From Acidobacteriaceae bacterium (GTDB lineage Bacteria > Acidobacteriota > Terriglobia > Terriglobales > Acidobacteriaceae), in assembly GCA_030039895.1 (NCBI GenBank), contig JASHUR010000051.1:1-15026 (forward strand): a DNA stretch of 15,026 bases. Reading direction: 5' to 3'. Below the pieces are notes generated by a model. It had not been told where the DNA came from and made no database searches. It saw only the letters and a list, made by a program, of their open reading frames with translations. A program made the position numbers and the translations under genes. The stretch's first letter is position 1. The number at the start of each line of letters is the position of its first letter. Positions 7,059-14,788 of the stretch are shown in pieces.

Positions 7059-9649
7059 CACCGCTCAACGTCGATCGTCGCTTTGAGGCGAAAATCGCGC
7101 GACGACGTACCCACGTTTACTACTCGCGGTCCACTGGCAAGTTCCCACTTGTTGCCCGCAGTTGACCAGTACTCGAGAGACCGGAGCGGCACATGCAGTG
7201 TAACCTTCAGGCTTTGCCCCCTATTAACATGAACGCGATCAAAAGCCGCCAGAGCGTGGACGGCAAACTGCACGCCACCCCCCGGCTGCTTCTCCGGGCT
7301 GTCGAGATACACCTGTGGTACTTCGTCGCTTGCTCTCTGACCCGCATTCCGCAGTGTGAATTTCACATCGAGCCCTCCATCGGCCGACCGCGATACTTTA
7401 AGCCCGGAATATTCAAACCGCGTATATGACAAGCCATATCCAAACGGATAGAGTGGCTTAAGCTTCTGCTGGTCATACCAGCGATAGCCCATAAAAATGC
7501 CTTCCGAATAAACCGTCTTGCCTTGCCCTTCCAGGCGCGATTCGCGCTCTGGGTGCGCCGGATCATTCGCTAAACCCTGATCTAGACGCTCTGGCCAGGT
7601 GAAGGGCAGCCGTCCCGCTGGACTCACCTTTCCAAGCAGCAGGTTTGCAGTCGCCCATCCGCCCTCGTCTCCTGGAAACCACATCTGCAAAACACCTTTG
7701 ACCTTTGGGAGCCACGGCATTGCCACCGGTTGCGACACATTGAGCACCACAACTGTGTTCGGATTCACCGCTGCAATATCTGAGATGAGTTTGTCCTGAT
7801 TCCCGGCAAGCTGAAAGATCGGGTTGTCCACGCCCCAGGCAAATACCACGGCCACCCGCGCGTGCCGTGCTGCCGCAATTGCCGCGTCGTAATTTGCTTT
7901 CTGCTGTGCAGGGGTTACCCAGCTCAGGCGTACCTGTGTTGGATCATTCGACGTGTCCGGCTCGACCGCGACTTTTATTGTGTGCGCCCCAGCCTTCAGA
8001 TCAACTGTTGCCTGCAGATCGTCCAGCCCATCCCTCGTTGGCAGAACATTGTCCTGGCCCGCCTGCGTCACATTCCCGTGAATCACCATCTGATGGTTCG
8101 AAACCAGCTCTTTACCATCCAAAGTCAAAGACGCATAGCAGCCGAGATTTTGAAGATACAGAACGTAACTTCCTGCGCTGGGTACGGTGAGTGTGCCCTC
8201 CCATTGGAAAGTTGAGTTTGCTGGCAGAGCATTTCCAGTCGAATCTGCAAAGCTCAGCTGCCTGTCGATTTGCCTCTTCCCCGAGTTCGACATGCGGCGA
8301 AGTCCGGGCTCGCCTTCGTGAGACAGGAACTTCGCCGGAATCGCCGTGCCCGTCAAATCGTCAGCGACGGCGTAACGAATGTTGACCGCCGGATCGCCCG
8401 CGGTATCCTTTTTCAGCGTGTAAAATGGCCCAATCTCGCGCGAAGGAATGCCCACAGCCTTCTCGTCTGCAATGCCAATCGCCATCGTCTGACCAGCTCC
8501 GGGCCCAATCAACACCAGCGATTTCAGGTCCTGCTTCGTCAACGGAAGCACGTTGTCGTCATTCTTTAGCAAGACCGCTGCATCTTCCGCAGTCCTTTCG
8601 AGCGTCGGCGCGTCGGCGTCCGCGTCAATCGGAGTGATGTTGTGTTTCGACTTGCCGTCGAGCAAACCAAAGCGATCCATCTGGACAAGGATGCGTCCCA
8701 CAGCGCGATCGATATTTGCTTCCTGCACCACGCCGGACTGCACAGCCTTCCGCATCGCCTCCGGCATGTTTTTTTCGATCGGTCCCGGCATCTCCAGATC
8801 AAGCCCGTAATTCACGAAATTCGCGGTATGATTCGCGCCCCAGTCCGACGTAACAAAGCCCTTGAAGCCGACCTCATCGCGGAGGATTTTGATGAGAGTG
8901 TCGGGGTTGTTGCATGCATATGCGCCGTTAATCTTGTTGTACGAACACATGATCGACGATACGCCGGCGTTGACCGCGTCCACGAAAGGCGCAACGTATA
9001 TCTCATGCAGCGCCTGCTGGCCGATCTCGACGTCCATGCCCCCGTCATACCCGACATAGTGCTTGGCCATCGACAAAATGCCCTGGCTCTGAATGCCCTG
9101 AATCTCCGCCGCAGCAATCTGGCCGGTGAGCAGCGGGTCTTCGCCGAAGGTGTTGTAGCCGCGTTCAAATGTCAGGTCGCGGTCCATATTGATGAACGGC
9201 TGCAGTGCAACGTCGATGCCCAGTGCGCGCGCATCGCGTCCAATCACAATGCCGTTCAGCCGCGCGTCCTTACGGCTGAAGGTCGCGGCCAAACCCATCG
9301 TCGCGGTCAGAGCCGTAGACGGCACTCGCGTCAACACTCCAGGCGGACCATCCGCAAAACGCATCGGCGGAATCCCCAGCCGCGGAACCCCCGGCAAATA
9401 GCCGGCCTGCCCTTGGAACGTCGCCGGATCTTCGTTCGCACCATCAAGCATGCTTACCTTCTCATCAAAGGTCATTTCGCTCAGCAACCGGTCCACGCGC
9501 CCATTGCCCGTCACCACCGGAACAGAGCCGGCAGCAGTCTGCGCCGCGCAACGTTCCGGCCTCAAGGCCTCGGCCGATAAAACGACGAAGGCGAACAAAA
9601 ACGTCGCTGCCACGCGACCCAGCGTCTTTCTGCTTCCCGGTTGACTCAC
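7058..9649 (-). CDS. Secreted GH3 beta-glycosidase with inserted PA14 domain; usual acid/base Glu motif not found
   Basis: About 863 residues. The start is chosen as GTG 9649, which has AGGAGA six bases upstream; the reading frame can extend to GTG 9679, which has no ribosome site. A signal sequence comes first, then the GH3 TIM barrel with RFADGPPG (Asp100), KH (196-197) and the nucleophile Asp269 in TSDWGA. The second domain contains a PA14-type insertion (about 435-580), followed by a C-terminal fibronectin-III-like domain. After the insertion, where GH3 enzymes usually carry an E.EG.DR acid/base segment, this one has WGVDNPIFQLAGNQDKLI with no Glu. The family hydrolyses beta-glucosides, xylosides or arabinosides by retention. 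It lies 106 bases after the operon 1 Gfo gene and probably acts in the periplasm. Substrate unknown. Confidence 0.93.
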   Translation of the reverse strand: MSQPGSRKTLGRVAATFLFAFVVLSAEALRPERCAAQTAAGSVPVVTGNGRVDRLLSEMTFDEKVSMLDGANEDPATFQGQAGYLPGVPRLGIPPMRFADGPPGVLTRVPSTALTATMGLAATFSRKDARLNGIVIGRDARALGIDVALQPFINMDRDLTFERGYNTFGEDPLLTGQIAAAEIQGIQSQGILSMAKHYVGYDGGMDVEIGQQALHEIYVAPFVDAVNAGVSSIMCSYNKINGAYACNNPDTLIKILRDEVGFKGFVTSDWGANHTANFVNYGLDLEMPGPIEKNMPEAMRKAVQSGVVQEANIDRAVGRILVQMDRFGLLDGKSKHNITPIDADADAPTLERTAEDAAVLLKNDDNVLPLTKQDLKSLVLIGPGAGQTMAIGIADEKAVGIPSREIGPFYTLKKDTAGDPAVNIRYAVADDLTGTAIPAKFLSHEGEPGLRRMSNSGKRQIDRQLSFADSTGNALPANSTFQWEGTLTVPSAGSYVLYLQNLGCYASLTLDGKELVSNHQMVIHGNVTQAGQDNVLPTRDGLDDLQATVDLKAGAHTIKVAVEPDTSNDPTQVRLSWVTPAQQKANYDAAIAAARHARVAVVFAWGVDNPIFQLAGNQDKLISDIAAVNPNTVVVLNVSQPVAMPWLPKVKGVLQMWFPGDEGGWATANLLLGKVSPAGRLPFTWPERLDQGLANDPAHPERESRLEGQGKTVYSEGIFMGYRWYDQQKLKPLYPFGYGLSYTRFEYSGLKVSRSADGGLDVKFTLRNAGQRASDEVPQVYLDSPEKQPGGGVQFAVHALAAFDRVHVNRGQSLKVTLHVPLRSLEYWSTAGNKWELASGPRVVNVGTSSRDFRLKATIDVER

Positions 9650-9709
9650 CACGTATCTCCTGTAACTGTTTGAGCACACCAGCGAGCGCGCCGCGCGAAT
9701 GAACCACGA

Positions 9710-9723
9710 AGCGTGGCCACGCT
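9710..9723. repeat. Perfect 14-bp palindrome between the Gfo/Idh/MocA and GH3 genes
   Basis: AGCGTGGCCACGCT is its own reverse complement. It lies in the 106-base gap between two genes of operon 1. It differs in sequence from the LacI-type sites and has no T-run beside it. It could be a second regulator's site or a short stem with a GGCC loop; no function can be assigned. Confidence 0.45.
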
Positions 9724-9755
9724 GCCACTGGGATGATGTACAGACTGCTTCTTAA

Positions 9756-11117
9756 CTATTGGGGTGCATCGGTGATCGTCTGCGATCCCGCATCCCAGAA
9801 AACCTGCCGCTTGCGGAAATACGATTGATTCGCCATGTGGCACGCAATGGCTGCATGATTTCCGAAGACAGCATCCTCTACGTTTGGCTTGCGCGTCCTC
9901 ACAGCATCGAAGAACGTCCAGAGGTGCGGCCGCAAATCGTCCCAGTCATCGCCCGCATAGATTGTCTGCCCAGTCAACGGCTCTTTCCCCGGCGGAGGAT
10001 CGTGCTTCTCATGCCATTCACTGACATACTCCGCACGCATCTTGGCCGGATAGCTGGAATCGTAGTAGCAGGGCGCTGTATCGACTCCCGCCTGGGGAGT
10101 GTAATGGATACCAAACTCCGTTGTATCCAGGATTCCCTTCGGCCCCATATAGGTCGCCCGCTCGAGAGTTTCCGTGCTCAGGCCGAGGCGAATGTACACA
10201 GGAATGCCGTGATAATCGAACAGCACTGGCTGCAGGTCCGGCATATCGCGACCGTCCTTCCAGCGGTAGATTCCACCAAGCGAAAGCGCTGAGCGTGGAG
10301 GCTCATTCCAGCCCAGCGTGAACATCATCGCGCTGATCAAATGCACCATCAGGTCGCCCGCCACGCCCGTGCCATAAGCCCGCCAGCAACGCCACCGCGC
10401 AAAGCGATCGGGATTGAAGGGAATCTTGGGCGTATCTTTAAGCCATGTATCCCAGGCCAGATTAGCCGGAGAGAGATCCGGCGGCGGCGGATATTCCCAC
10501 GCTCCCGTAGGATCGTTTCGTCCCAGCGTAAGCTCGACCATCGTAACGTCGCCGATGGCTCCGCCGTCATACATCTCGTGGGCCTTAGCGCACAAAGCCG
10601 AGCTCACGCGCTGCGCTCCCACCTGTACCACCCGGTTGTTGCTGTGCGCGGCTTTGACCATTTCAAAGCCTTCCGCCACTGTATGCGACATGGGCTTTTC
10701 GCAATAGACGTCTTTTCCCGCCTGGCATGCGTCGACAAGCACCTGCTCATGCCAGAAGTCCGGCACCGCAACCAGGATGCAGTCGATATCTTTGCGGTCC
10801 AGGAGCCTCCGGTAGTCCCGTGTCGTCTCCAGATTCGGGTTACCGGTGATCTCTTTGGCCAGCGTGTGGCGGCCGTCATACAGGTCCGCGGCTCCTACAC
10901 ACTCAACGCCCGAAAGCGTCAGCGCATTCGACAGTACTCCGGAGCCCTCCATCCCCACACCGACAATTCCAAATCGGAGCCGGTCGTTTGGGCCAACGGC
11001 TTTGGTCATCGGTGGAATCCGTGGTTCGAGCATCATCGCTTTGCCGCTTGGCGTCAAAAGCCCTCCCGCTGCTATAGCCCCGGCTTGCAGAAATCGGCGA
11101 CGAGAAAACTCATCCAT
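9756..11117 (-). CDS. Tat-exported Gfo/Idh/MocA oxidoreductase (operon 1)
   Basis: About 453 residues from ATG 11117, chosen because AAGGGGG lies 8 bases upstream; an in-frame ATG at 11141 has no ribosome site. Residues 5-11 (SRRRFLQ) form the Tat motif. The Rossmann fold shows GVGMEG near 53-58 and the catalytic-Lys motif EKP near 140-142. Asp255 and His259 in DLMVH match the catalytic helix. It is a distant paralogue of the operon 2 protein at 4314-5636 and differs in the loop after the fold (GRNDPTGAW against SRNVPTGDW), so the two probably act on related but different substrates or steps. It follows the GMC gene by 125 bases and precedes GH3. Role (inference): periplasmic keto/hydroxy interconversion on a sugar or glycoside, with tightly bound NAD(P). 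Confidence 0.92.
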   Translation of the reverse strand: MDEFSRRRFLQAGAIAAGGLLTPSGKAMMLEPRIPPMTKAVGPNDRLRFGIVGVGMEGSGVLSNALTLSGVECVGAADLYDGRHTLAKEITGNPNLETTRDYRRLLDRKDIDCILVAVPDFWHEQVLVDACQAGKDVYCEKPMSHTVAEGFEMVKAAHSNNRVVQVGAQRVSSALCAKAHEMYDGGAIGDVTMVELTLGRNDPTGAWEYPPPPDLSPANLAWDTWLKDTPKIPFNPDRFARWRCWRAYGTGVAGDLMVHLISAMMFTLGWNEPPRSALSLGGIYRWKDGRDMPDLQPVLFDYHGIPVYIRLGLSTETLERATYMGPKGILDTTEFGIHYTPQAGVDTAPCYYDSSYPAKMRAEYVSEWHEKHDPPPGKEPLTGQTIYAGDDWDDLRPHLWTFFDAVRTRKPNVEDAVFGNHAAIACHMANQSYFRKRQVFWDAGSQTITDAPQ

Positions 11118-11177
11118 TCTATTTGCCCCCTTTGTTCGCATTTACCATTGTCAAACTCATTTGCAGAAACTCCGCTT

Positions 11178-11211
11178 TTCGGCCGCAAGACAACCTATTC
11201 GGGCGGCCGAA
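11178..11211 (-). other. Nine-bp GC-rich hairpin between the GMC and Gfo/Idh/MocA genes
   Basis: TTCGGCCGC (11178-11186) and GCGGCCGAA (11203-11211) are perfect complements around a 16-base loop, in the 125-base gap after the GMC stop codon. No T-run follows on the minus strand, so a simple terminator is unlikely. A processing or mRNA-stability element that sets different levels for upstream and downstream genes is possible. Confidence 0.4.
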
Positions 11212-11242
11212 CTCAGCAGCCGGCTCAGTGCAACGACCGCGC

Positions 11243-12925
11243 TCATATTGCAGATTCGCTTCTATGCTCGCCCGCTTTGAAGTTCTGCAGGATGTATTCC
11301 GATGTCCTCAACGAAAACGCGAGAATTGAAAGCGTTGTTGTCTTGTCCGTGCAATTCAGAAAAACGCTGGCGTCGCACACATAAAGATTCGGCACATCAT
11401 GCGACTGCCCGAAGCGATTCGTCACAAAATGCTTCGGATCGTTCCCCATGCGGCACGTTCCAGTCTCGTGAAGACTGAAGCCCGGAGACTCTATCTCCCC
11501 GTGTCCCTCGTAAATGGCGCCCGCATTCCTGAAAATCTCCCGGCAGGATTCCTTCGCATGTTCCCACATCTTCAGTGCATTCTCGTCCCACTCAAAGTGA
11601 ATCCGGACTTCCGGAATGCCATAGATATTTTTCTTCTCTGGGTCGATATCGACGAAATTCTTGTCCGAACGCTGCGATGGGGCCTGCACATAAAAACTGA
11701 GCGGCGTGGGATAGCGGCGCTTGATCTCTGCCTTGTAGGAGCTGCCGTAGCCTTCGATATCGTCGTAATAGCTGGGAAAAATCTCGCACCCGCCGTCGGG
11801 ATACATCGAGTACCCACGGATGAATTTTTCCTTCGTTGGATTCTCTAGGTTCTGCCAGCGCGGCAGCCACGCTACTGAAGTTGATGACACGTTGTCGGGA
11901 AAACTCGGCGCCCCGAGTAATTGAGGCAGGTAGCCGAACGCCGTCGTGCCGTAAAGGTGATCGCAAAGGTTGCGTCCCAGCTGTCCGCTCGAATTACCGA
12001 TTCCCGTCGGCCAGTGCCGCGACTTGGAACTCAACATGATGTGTGCCGAAGCGATGCACGACGCCGCTACCACCACCGCTTTGCCGTAGACTTCGACTTC
12101 CCGCCGCGTTCCCCGGTCGACATAGGCCACTCCCTTTGCTCTGCCATCGCTATCCACGAGAATCTCTCTCGCGAGCGCATTCGTCCGCAACTCAAGATTC
12201 CCCGTGGCGTTGGCCTTTGGCAGAAAAAAATACGGCGAGGAGAAAAACGCGCCCACGTCGCAGCCGTTTGTGCAGTTGCCGCAATAGTGGCAGGCCGGGT
12301 GTCCTTCGTGCGGAACCGTGAGTTGCGCGTATCTATCCGGAAGATAGGGGATGCCCGACTTCTCTGCCGCAGCCTGAAGAATGTAGTCCCTGCAGCGGAA
12401 GCGGATCGGCGGAAGATACACGCCATCGGGGTTCGAGGGACGGTTCTGCACCGTGCTCGCCACGCCAATCATTCTTTCGATGCGCGAATAGTACGGAGCA
12501 ATCTCGTCGTAGCTCACCGGCCAATCAACATCGAACCCGTCTCTCGAGGCCGCCTTGAAGTCAATCTCCGCAAATCGAGCCGACGAGCGTCCCCAAAAGT
12601 TCGTCTTGCCACCCACCGCAAAGCAGCGAGGCCACATCCACCGCGTTCCCGGAGCCGTGGAGTAGGCAAGATCGTGCTCCCAGATGTTCGGCCCGTACTC
12701 GTTGTCCATGTAGCCGACACTCTCAGCGCGTTGCTTCGGAGAGCCGAACCCGCGAAACGGCATGTCATACGGCATGCGGTGTTCCTGGAAGTCTTTTTCT
12801 GGAATGAGCTCCCGCCCGGCATTCAAGGCGCACACCTTGAGTCCTGCTTCACACAGGGTCTTGATAGCGATGCCGCCGCCCGCTCCAGTCCCAATGACGA
12901 TAACGTCGAATTCTCTCAAAGCCAC
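11243..12925 (-). CDS. GMC-family FAD dehydrogenase, large catalytic subunit (glucoside-3-dehydrogenase or gluconate-2-dehydrogenase type)
   Basis: A 560-residue flavoprotein. GTGAGGG at 12-18 is the FAD dinucleotide fold, and CFAVGGKTNFWG near 101-112 is a conserved GMC segment. HETGTCRMG (His486) and Asn524 are the C-terminal catalytic pair, followed by the usual TTLSILAFSLR helix. Four cysteines at 212, 215, 218 and 222 (C-x2-C-x2-C-x3-C) suggest an iron-sulfur centre, as described for some FAD sugar dehydrogenases; this is not proven here. The protein has no signal peptide and should be exported by pairing with the Tat-signal small subunit encoded three bases upstream. The GTG start is probably translationally coupled. 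It would oxidise a sugar, glycoside or sugar acid in the periplasm and pass electrons to a cytochrome. DUF1080 in the same operon favours C3 oxidation; gluconate is the alternative. Confidence 0.92.
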   Translation of the reverse strand: MALREFDVIVIGTGAGGGIAIKTLCEAGLKVCALNAGRELIPEKDFQEHRMPYDMPFRGFGSPKQRAESVGYMDNEYGPNIWEHDLAYSTAPGTRWMWPRCFAVGGKTNFWGRSSARFAEIDFKAASRDGFDVDWPVSYDEIAPYYSRIERMIGVASTVQNRPSNPDGVYLPPIRFRCRDYILQAAAEKSGIPYLPDRYAQLTVPHEGHPACHYCGNCTNGCDVGAFFSSPYFFLPKANATGNLELRTNALAREILVDSDGRAKGVAYVDRGTRREVEVYGKAVVVAASCIASAHIMLSSKSRHWPTGIGNSSGQLGRNLCDHLYGTTAFGYLPQLLGAPSFPDNVSSTSVAWLPRWQNLENPTKEKFIRGYSMYPDGGCEIFPSYYDDIEGYGSSYKAEIKRRYPTPLSFYVQAPSQRSDKNFVDIDPEKKNIYGIPEVRIHFEWDENALKMWEHAKESCREIFRNAGAIYEGHGEIESPGFSLHETGTCRMGNDPKHFVTNRFGQSHDVPNLYVCDASVFLNCTDKTTTLSILAFSLRTSEYILQNFKAGEHRSESAI

Positions 12926-12928
12926 GCC

Positions 12929-13525
12929 TCAGATTCCGGTGTGCTCGGCATCGCACGCATGATTACATCCCGGCGATGTCGCGTAGAACTTTAATCCCGG
13001 AAAATCGAGCGCCTCAAGGCCAATCTTCGTTGTGTAGAAACCCATCACCGTATATTGACGCGCGAGTTTGAAGAAGTCCTGCCCGGCCCTCTCGTCTGCA
13101 CGTTGATATTTTTTATAGGCTAGACGGTCGAGAATCCGCGTCTGCTCCGCACGCGGCAACCCTGTAAATGTTCGCTGCCTTCCTGCCGCCCCATCCAGCC
13201 ACGCCAGCCCGCTCCGAAAAGGCTCGTGCAGGGATGAGTCGTTCTGCACCATAAAGTCGATGAACTCGGCGACACCGGCTTCCTTGGCGCCCGGCCCCTG
13301 TTCGCTCGGCAAGATCAATTCCGTTAACGTTTCAACCGTTCGGTATTCGTGTGGCGTAAAGAACTTCGGTATGTAAGCTCCACCCGGACCGCCCCCCGAG
13401 GCCGGCTGTTGCTCGGCTTTACCAAGCGCGTAACACCAACGTGAAAACCCTGGCGTCGCTGCCGCAACCGCGGCAAGTGAGAACGCCTGCAGAACCTGTC
13501 TCCGGCTTGGACTCTGTCCGGACAT
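12929..13525 (-). CDS. Gluconate-2-dehydrogenase subunit-3-like small subunit with Tat signal
   Basis: A 198-residue protein. SRRQVLQ at 7-13 and the Ala-rich stretch after it form a Tat signal. The mature part shows the family start FFTPHEYRTVETLTELILP and a helical body with PGAKEAGVAEFIDFM. In this family the small subunit is the chaperone and Tat escort of a GMC flavoprotein that lacks its own signal, exactly the arrangement here. Its stop codon is three bases from the GTG of the GMC gene. The start has an AAGGGGG ribosome site. It follows DUF1080 by 85 bases, a gap that holds a hairpin. No enzymatic activity of its own is expected. Confidence 0.92.
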   Translation of the reverse strand: MSGQSPSRRQVLQAFSLAAVAAATPGFSRWCYALGKAEQQPASGGGPGGAYIPKFFTPHEYRTVETLTELILPSEQGPGAKEAGVAEFIDFMVQNDSSLHEPFRSGLAWLDGAAGRQRTFTGLPRAEQTRILDRLAYKKYQRADERAGQDFFKLARQYTVMGFYTTKIGLEALDFPGLKFYATSPGCNHACDAEHTGI

Positions 13526-13544
13526 GCTCCCCCTTGCAAGTTGC

Positions 13545-13586
13545 AGCCTAATGGCTCTGCTAATGCAAAAGCAAAACCATCAGGCT
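13545..13586 (-). other. Ten-bp hairpin between DUF1080 and the small dehydrogenase subunit
   Basis: The arms 13545-13554 and 13577-13586 pair over 10 positions, with one G-U pair on the minus-strand transcript, around a 22-base loop. It lies in the 85-base gap, about 20 bases before the start codon of the small subunit and just upstream of its ribosome site. No T-run follows. It could be a stability or attenuation element; function unproven. Confidence 0.35.
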
Positions 13587-13610
13587 GGATTCGCGACTGA
13601 GGTATTTACC

Positions 13611-14633
13611 TCACTCCTTCGCCGGCGTCAGAATAATATTGCGGAAAGCAACGCGTCCCTCTTCGCTGCCTTGCAGATAAATCGGGCCAGGCTGACCTTC
13701 ATTGCTATCTAGCGCACCGCCTGTGATCCCGTCGATCTGCTTGTGATCAATCACTGTTATACCGTTCTGCACCACGGTGACGGTTCTTCCAATCAGCGTA
13801 ATATCAAACGTCTGCCATTTGTTTGCAACGCGTGGCTGTTCCGGTATGGGATCAAGAAATCCGTATACGCCTCCGGTGTGGTGGCTCGGCGGTTCACTCA
13901 CCGAATCCGTCTCGATCTGGACTTCGTATCTTCCCCGCAGGAACACGCCACTGTTCGACTTCACACCGCAGTTGAACTCAAGGTGCAGCTTGAAGTTGCG
14001 GAACTTCTTCCGGGTAATGATCTCGGTGCCGTGACCGGTGCTCACAAGCGTGCCATCTTCGATCTTCCAGCTACCTGCGTTGGCTGGGTCTTTAAATCGC
14101 CAGCCGTCAAAATTCTTGCCGTCAAACAGCCTGATCGGCTTTCCCCATTCCGTGACAGGATGGAAGGTGAGTGCCGGAGCACGATGACCTGTCAGTATCC
14201 ACGTATGCTCCGAATTATTCACTTGACCCGTTAGCCGATCTCCAAGGCGCTTCACAGTGTAGGTGGTATTCACCGGAAAGCCCTCTTCGTTCGCGGGAGA
14301 GACAAAAACCAGTTCGCCATCCCTCAGTTCCACCTGCTTCATCGGCGTGGCATGGTCCGTCACTCCCACAAACAGTACCTTGACCTGCCCCTGGCTTTCA
14401 GAAACGTCGATCCACGAAGGCAAAGTGCCCGAGGAATTCGTCAACGTAAGGTCCCAGCGCCCCAGAAATGGCTTGGGAGAACTCTGGGCAATCGCGCAGT
14501 TCGCGACAAGCATGGCGCAGAGTCCCAGAAGCCCCGCATACAGTTGTGCAGTCCGCCTGCGCGCAACGAAAGACGATACTGTTCTCTTCGGCTCACCAGA
14601 CCCACCACCAATTGATCTTGAAAATCGCGGCAT
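13611..14633 (-). CDS. Secreted DUF1080 (3-keto-disaccharide hydrolase family) protein with extra N-terminal beta domain
   Basis: About 340 residues from ATG 14633, which has an AGGAGAG run upstream; the in-frame ATG at 14666 has no ribosome site. The N-terminus carries RRR followed by a hydrophobic stretch ending AIAQ, a plausible signal peptide. Residues about 55-150 form a beta-rich domain starting FLGRWDLTL. Residues about 165-339 are the DUF1080 jelly roll, with the marks LFDGKNFDGW, SWKIEDGTLV, NSGVFLRG, YEVQI and a C-terminal GRVAFRNI strand. The family (Pfam 3-keto-disaccharide hydrolase) cleaves glycosidic bonds of C3-oxidised sugars, or is uncharacterised in many members. It is the first gene of operon 1, just before a sugar dehydrogenase, which fits a step after C3 oxidation. 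Activity here is inference. It may be periplasmic or outer-membrane-associated. Confidence 0.9.
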   Translation of the reverse strand: MPRFSRSIGGGSGEPKRTVSSFVARRRTAQLYAGLLGLCAMLVANCAIAQSSPKPFLGRWDLTLTNSSGTLPSWIDVSESQGQVKVLFVGVTDHATPMKQVELRDGELVFVSPANEEGFPVNTTYTVKRLGDRLTGQVNNSEHTWILTGHRAPALTFHPVTEWGKPIRLFDGKNFDGWRFKDPANAGSWKIEDGTLVSTGHGTEIITRKKFRNFKLHLEFNCGVKSNSGVFLRGRYEVQIETDSVSEPPSHHTGGVYGFLDPIPEQPRVANKWQTFDITLIGRTVTVVQNGITVIDHKQIDGITGGALDSNEGQPGPIYLQGSEEGRVAFRNIILTPAKE

Positions 14634-14788
14634 TAACTTCTCTCTCTCCTCTTTGTCGGATCTCATCGTTAATATTTTGAAGGCTTGATCGCTCGCCTAT
14701 CCGGCCCCAGTTTAGCCCCGCCAGTGCCCGAAGGAACCAAGCAGAGCATCATGGTGTGAGTTGCCCTGCTCAACTTTTGAGAGCAATA

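Noticed and set aside
8642..9580. Long plus-strand open frame of 312 codons opposite the GH3 gene.
   Set aside because: It is the antisense shadow of a clear GH3 gene in GC-rich DNA. The translated peptide is Arg/His-rich with no recognisable domain and no ribosome site.
11149..11154. TTGACA on the minus strand as a -35 box for the operon 1 Gfo/Idh/MocA gene.
   Set aside because: No plausible -10 box lies 15-19 bases downstream; the sequence there is a G-run that serves as the ribosome site.
10341..11384. Plus-strand open frame of 347 codons opposite the operon 1 Gfo/Idh/MocA gene.
   Set aside because: Antisense shadow; the minus-strand frame has a Tat signal and a Rossmann fold, whereas the plus-strand peptide has no family marks.
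11921..12994. Plus-strand open frame of 357 codons opposite the GMC gene.
   Set aside because: Antisense shadow of a flavoprotein with clear FAD and catalytic motifs; Arg-rich peptide with no domain.
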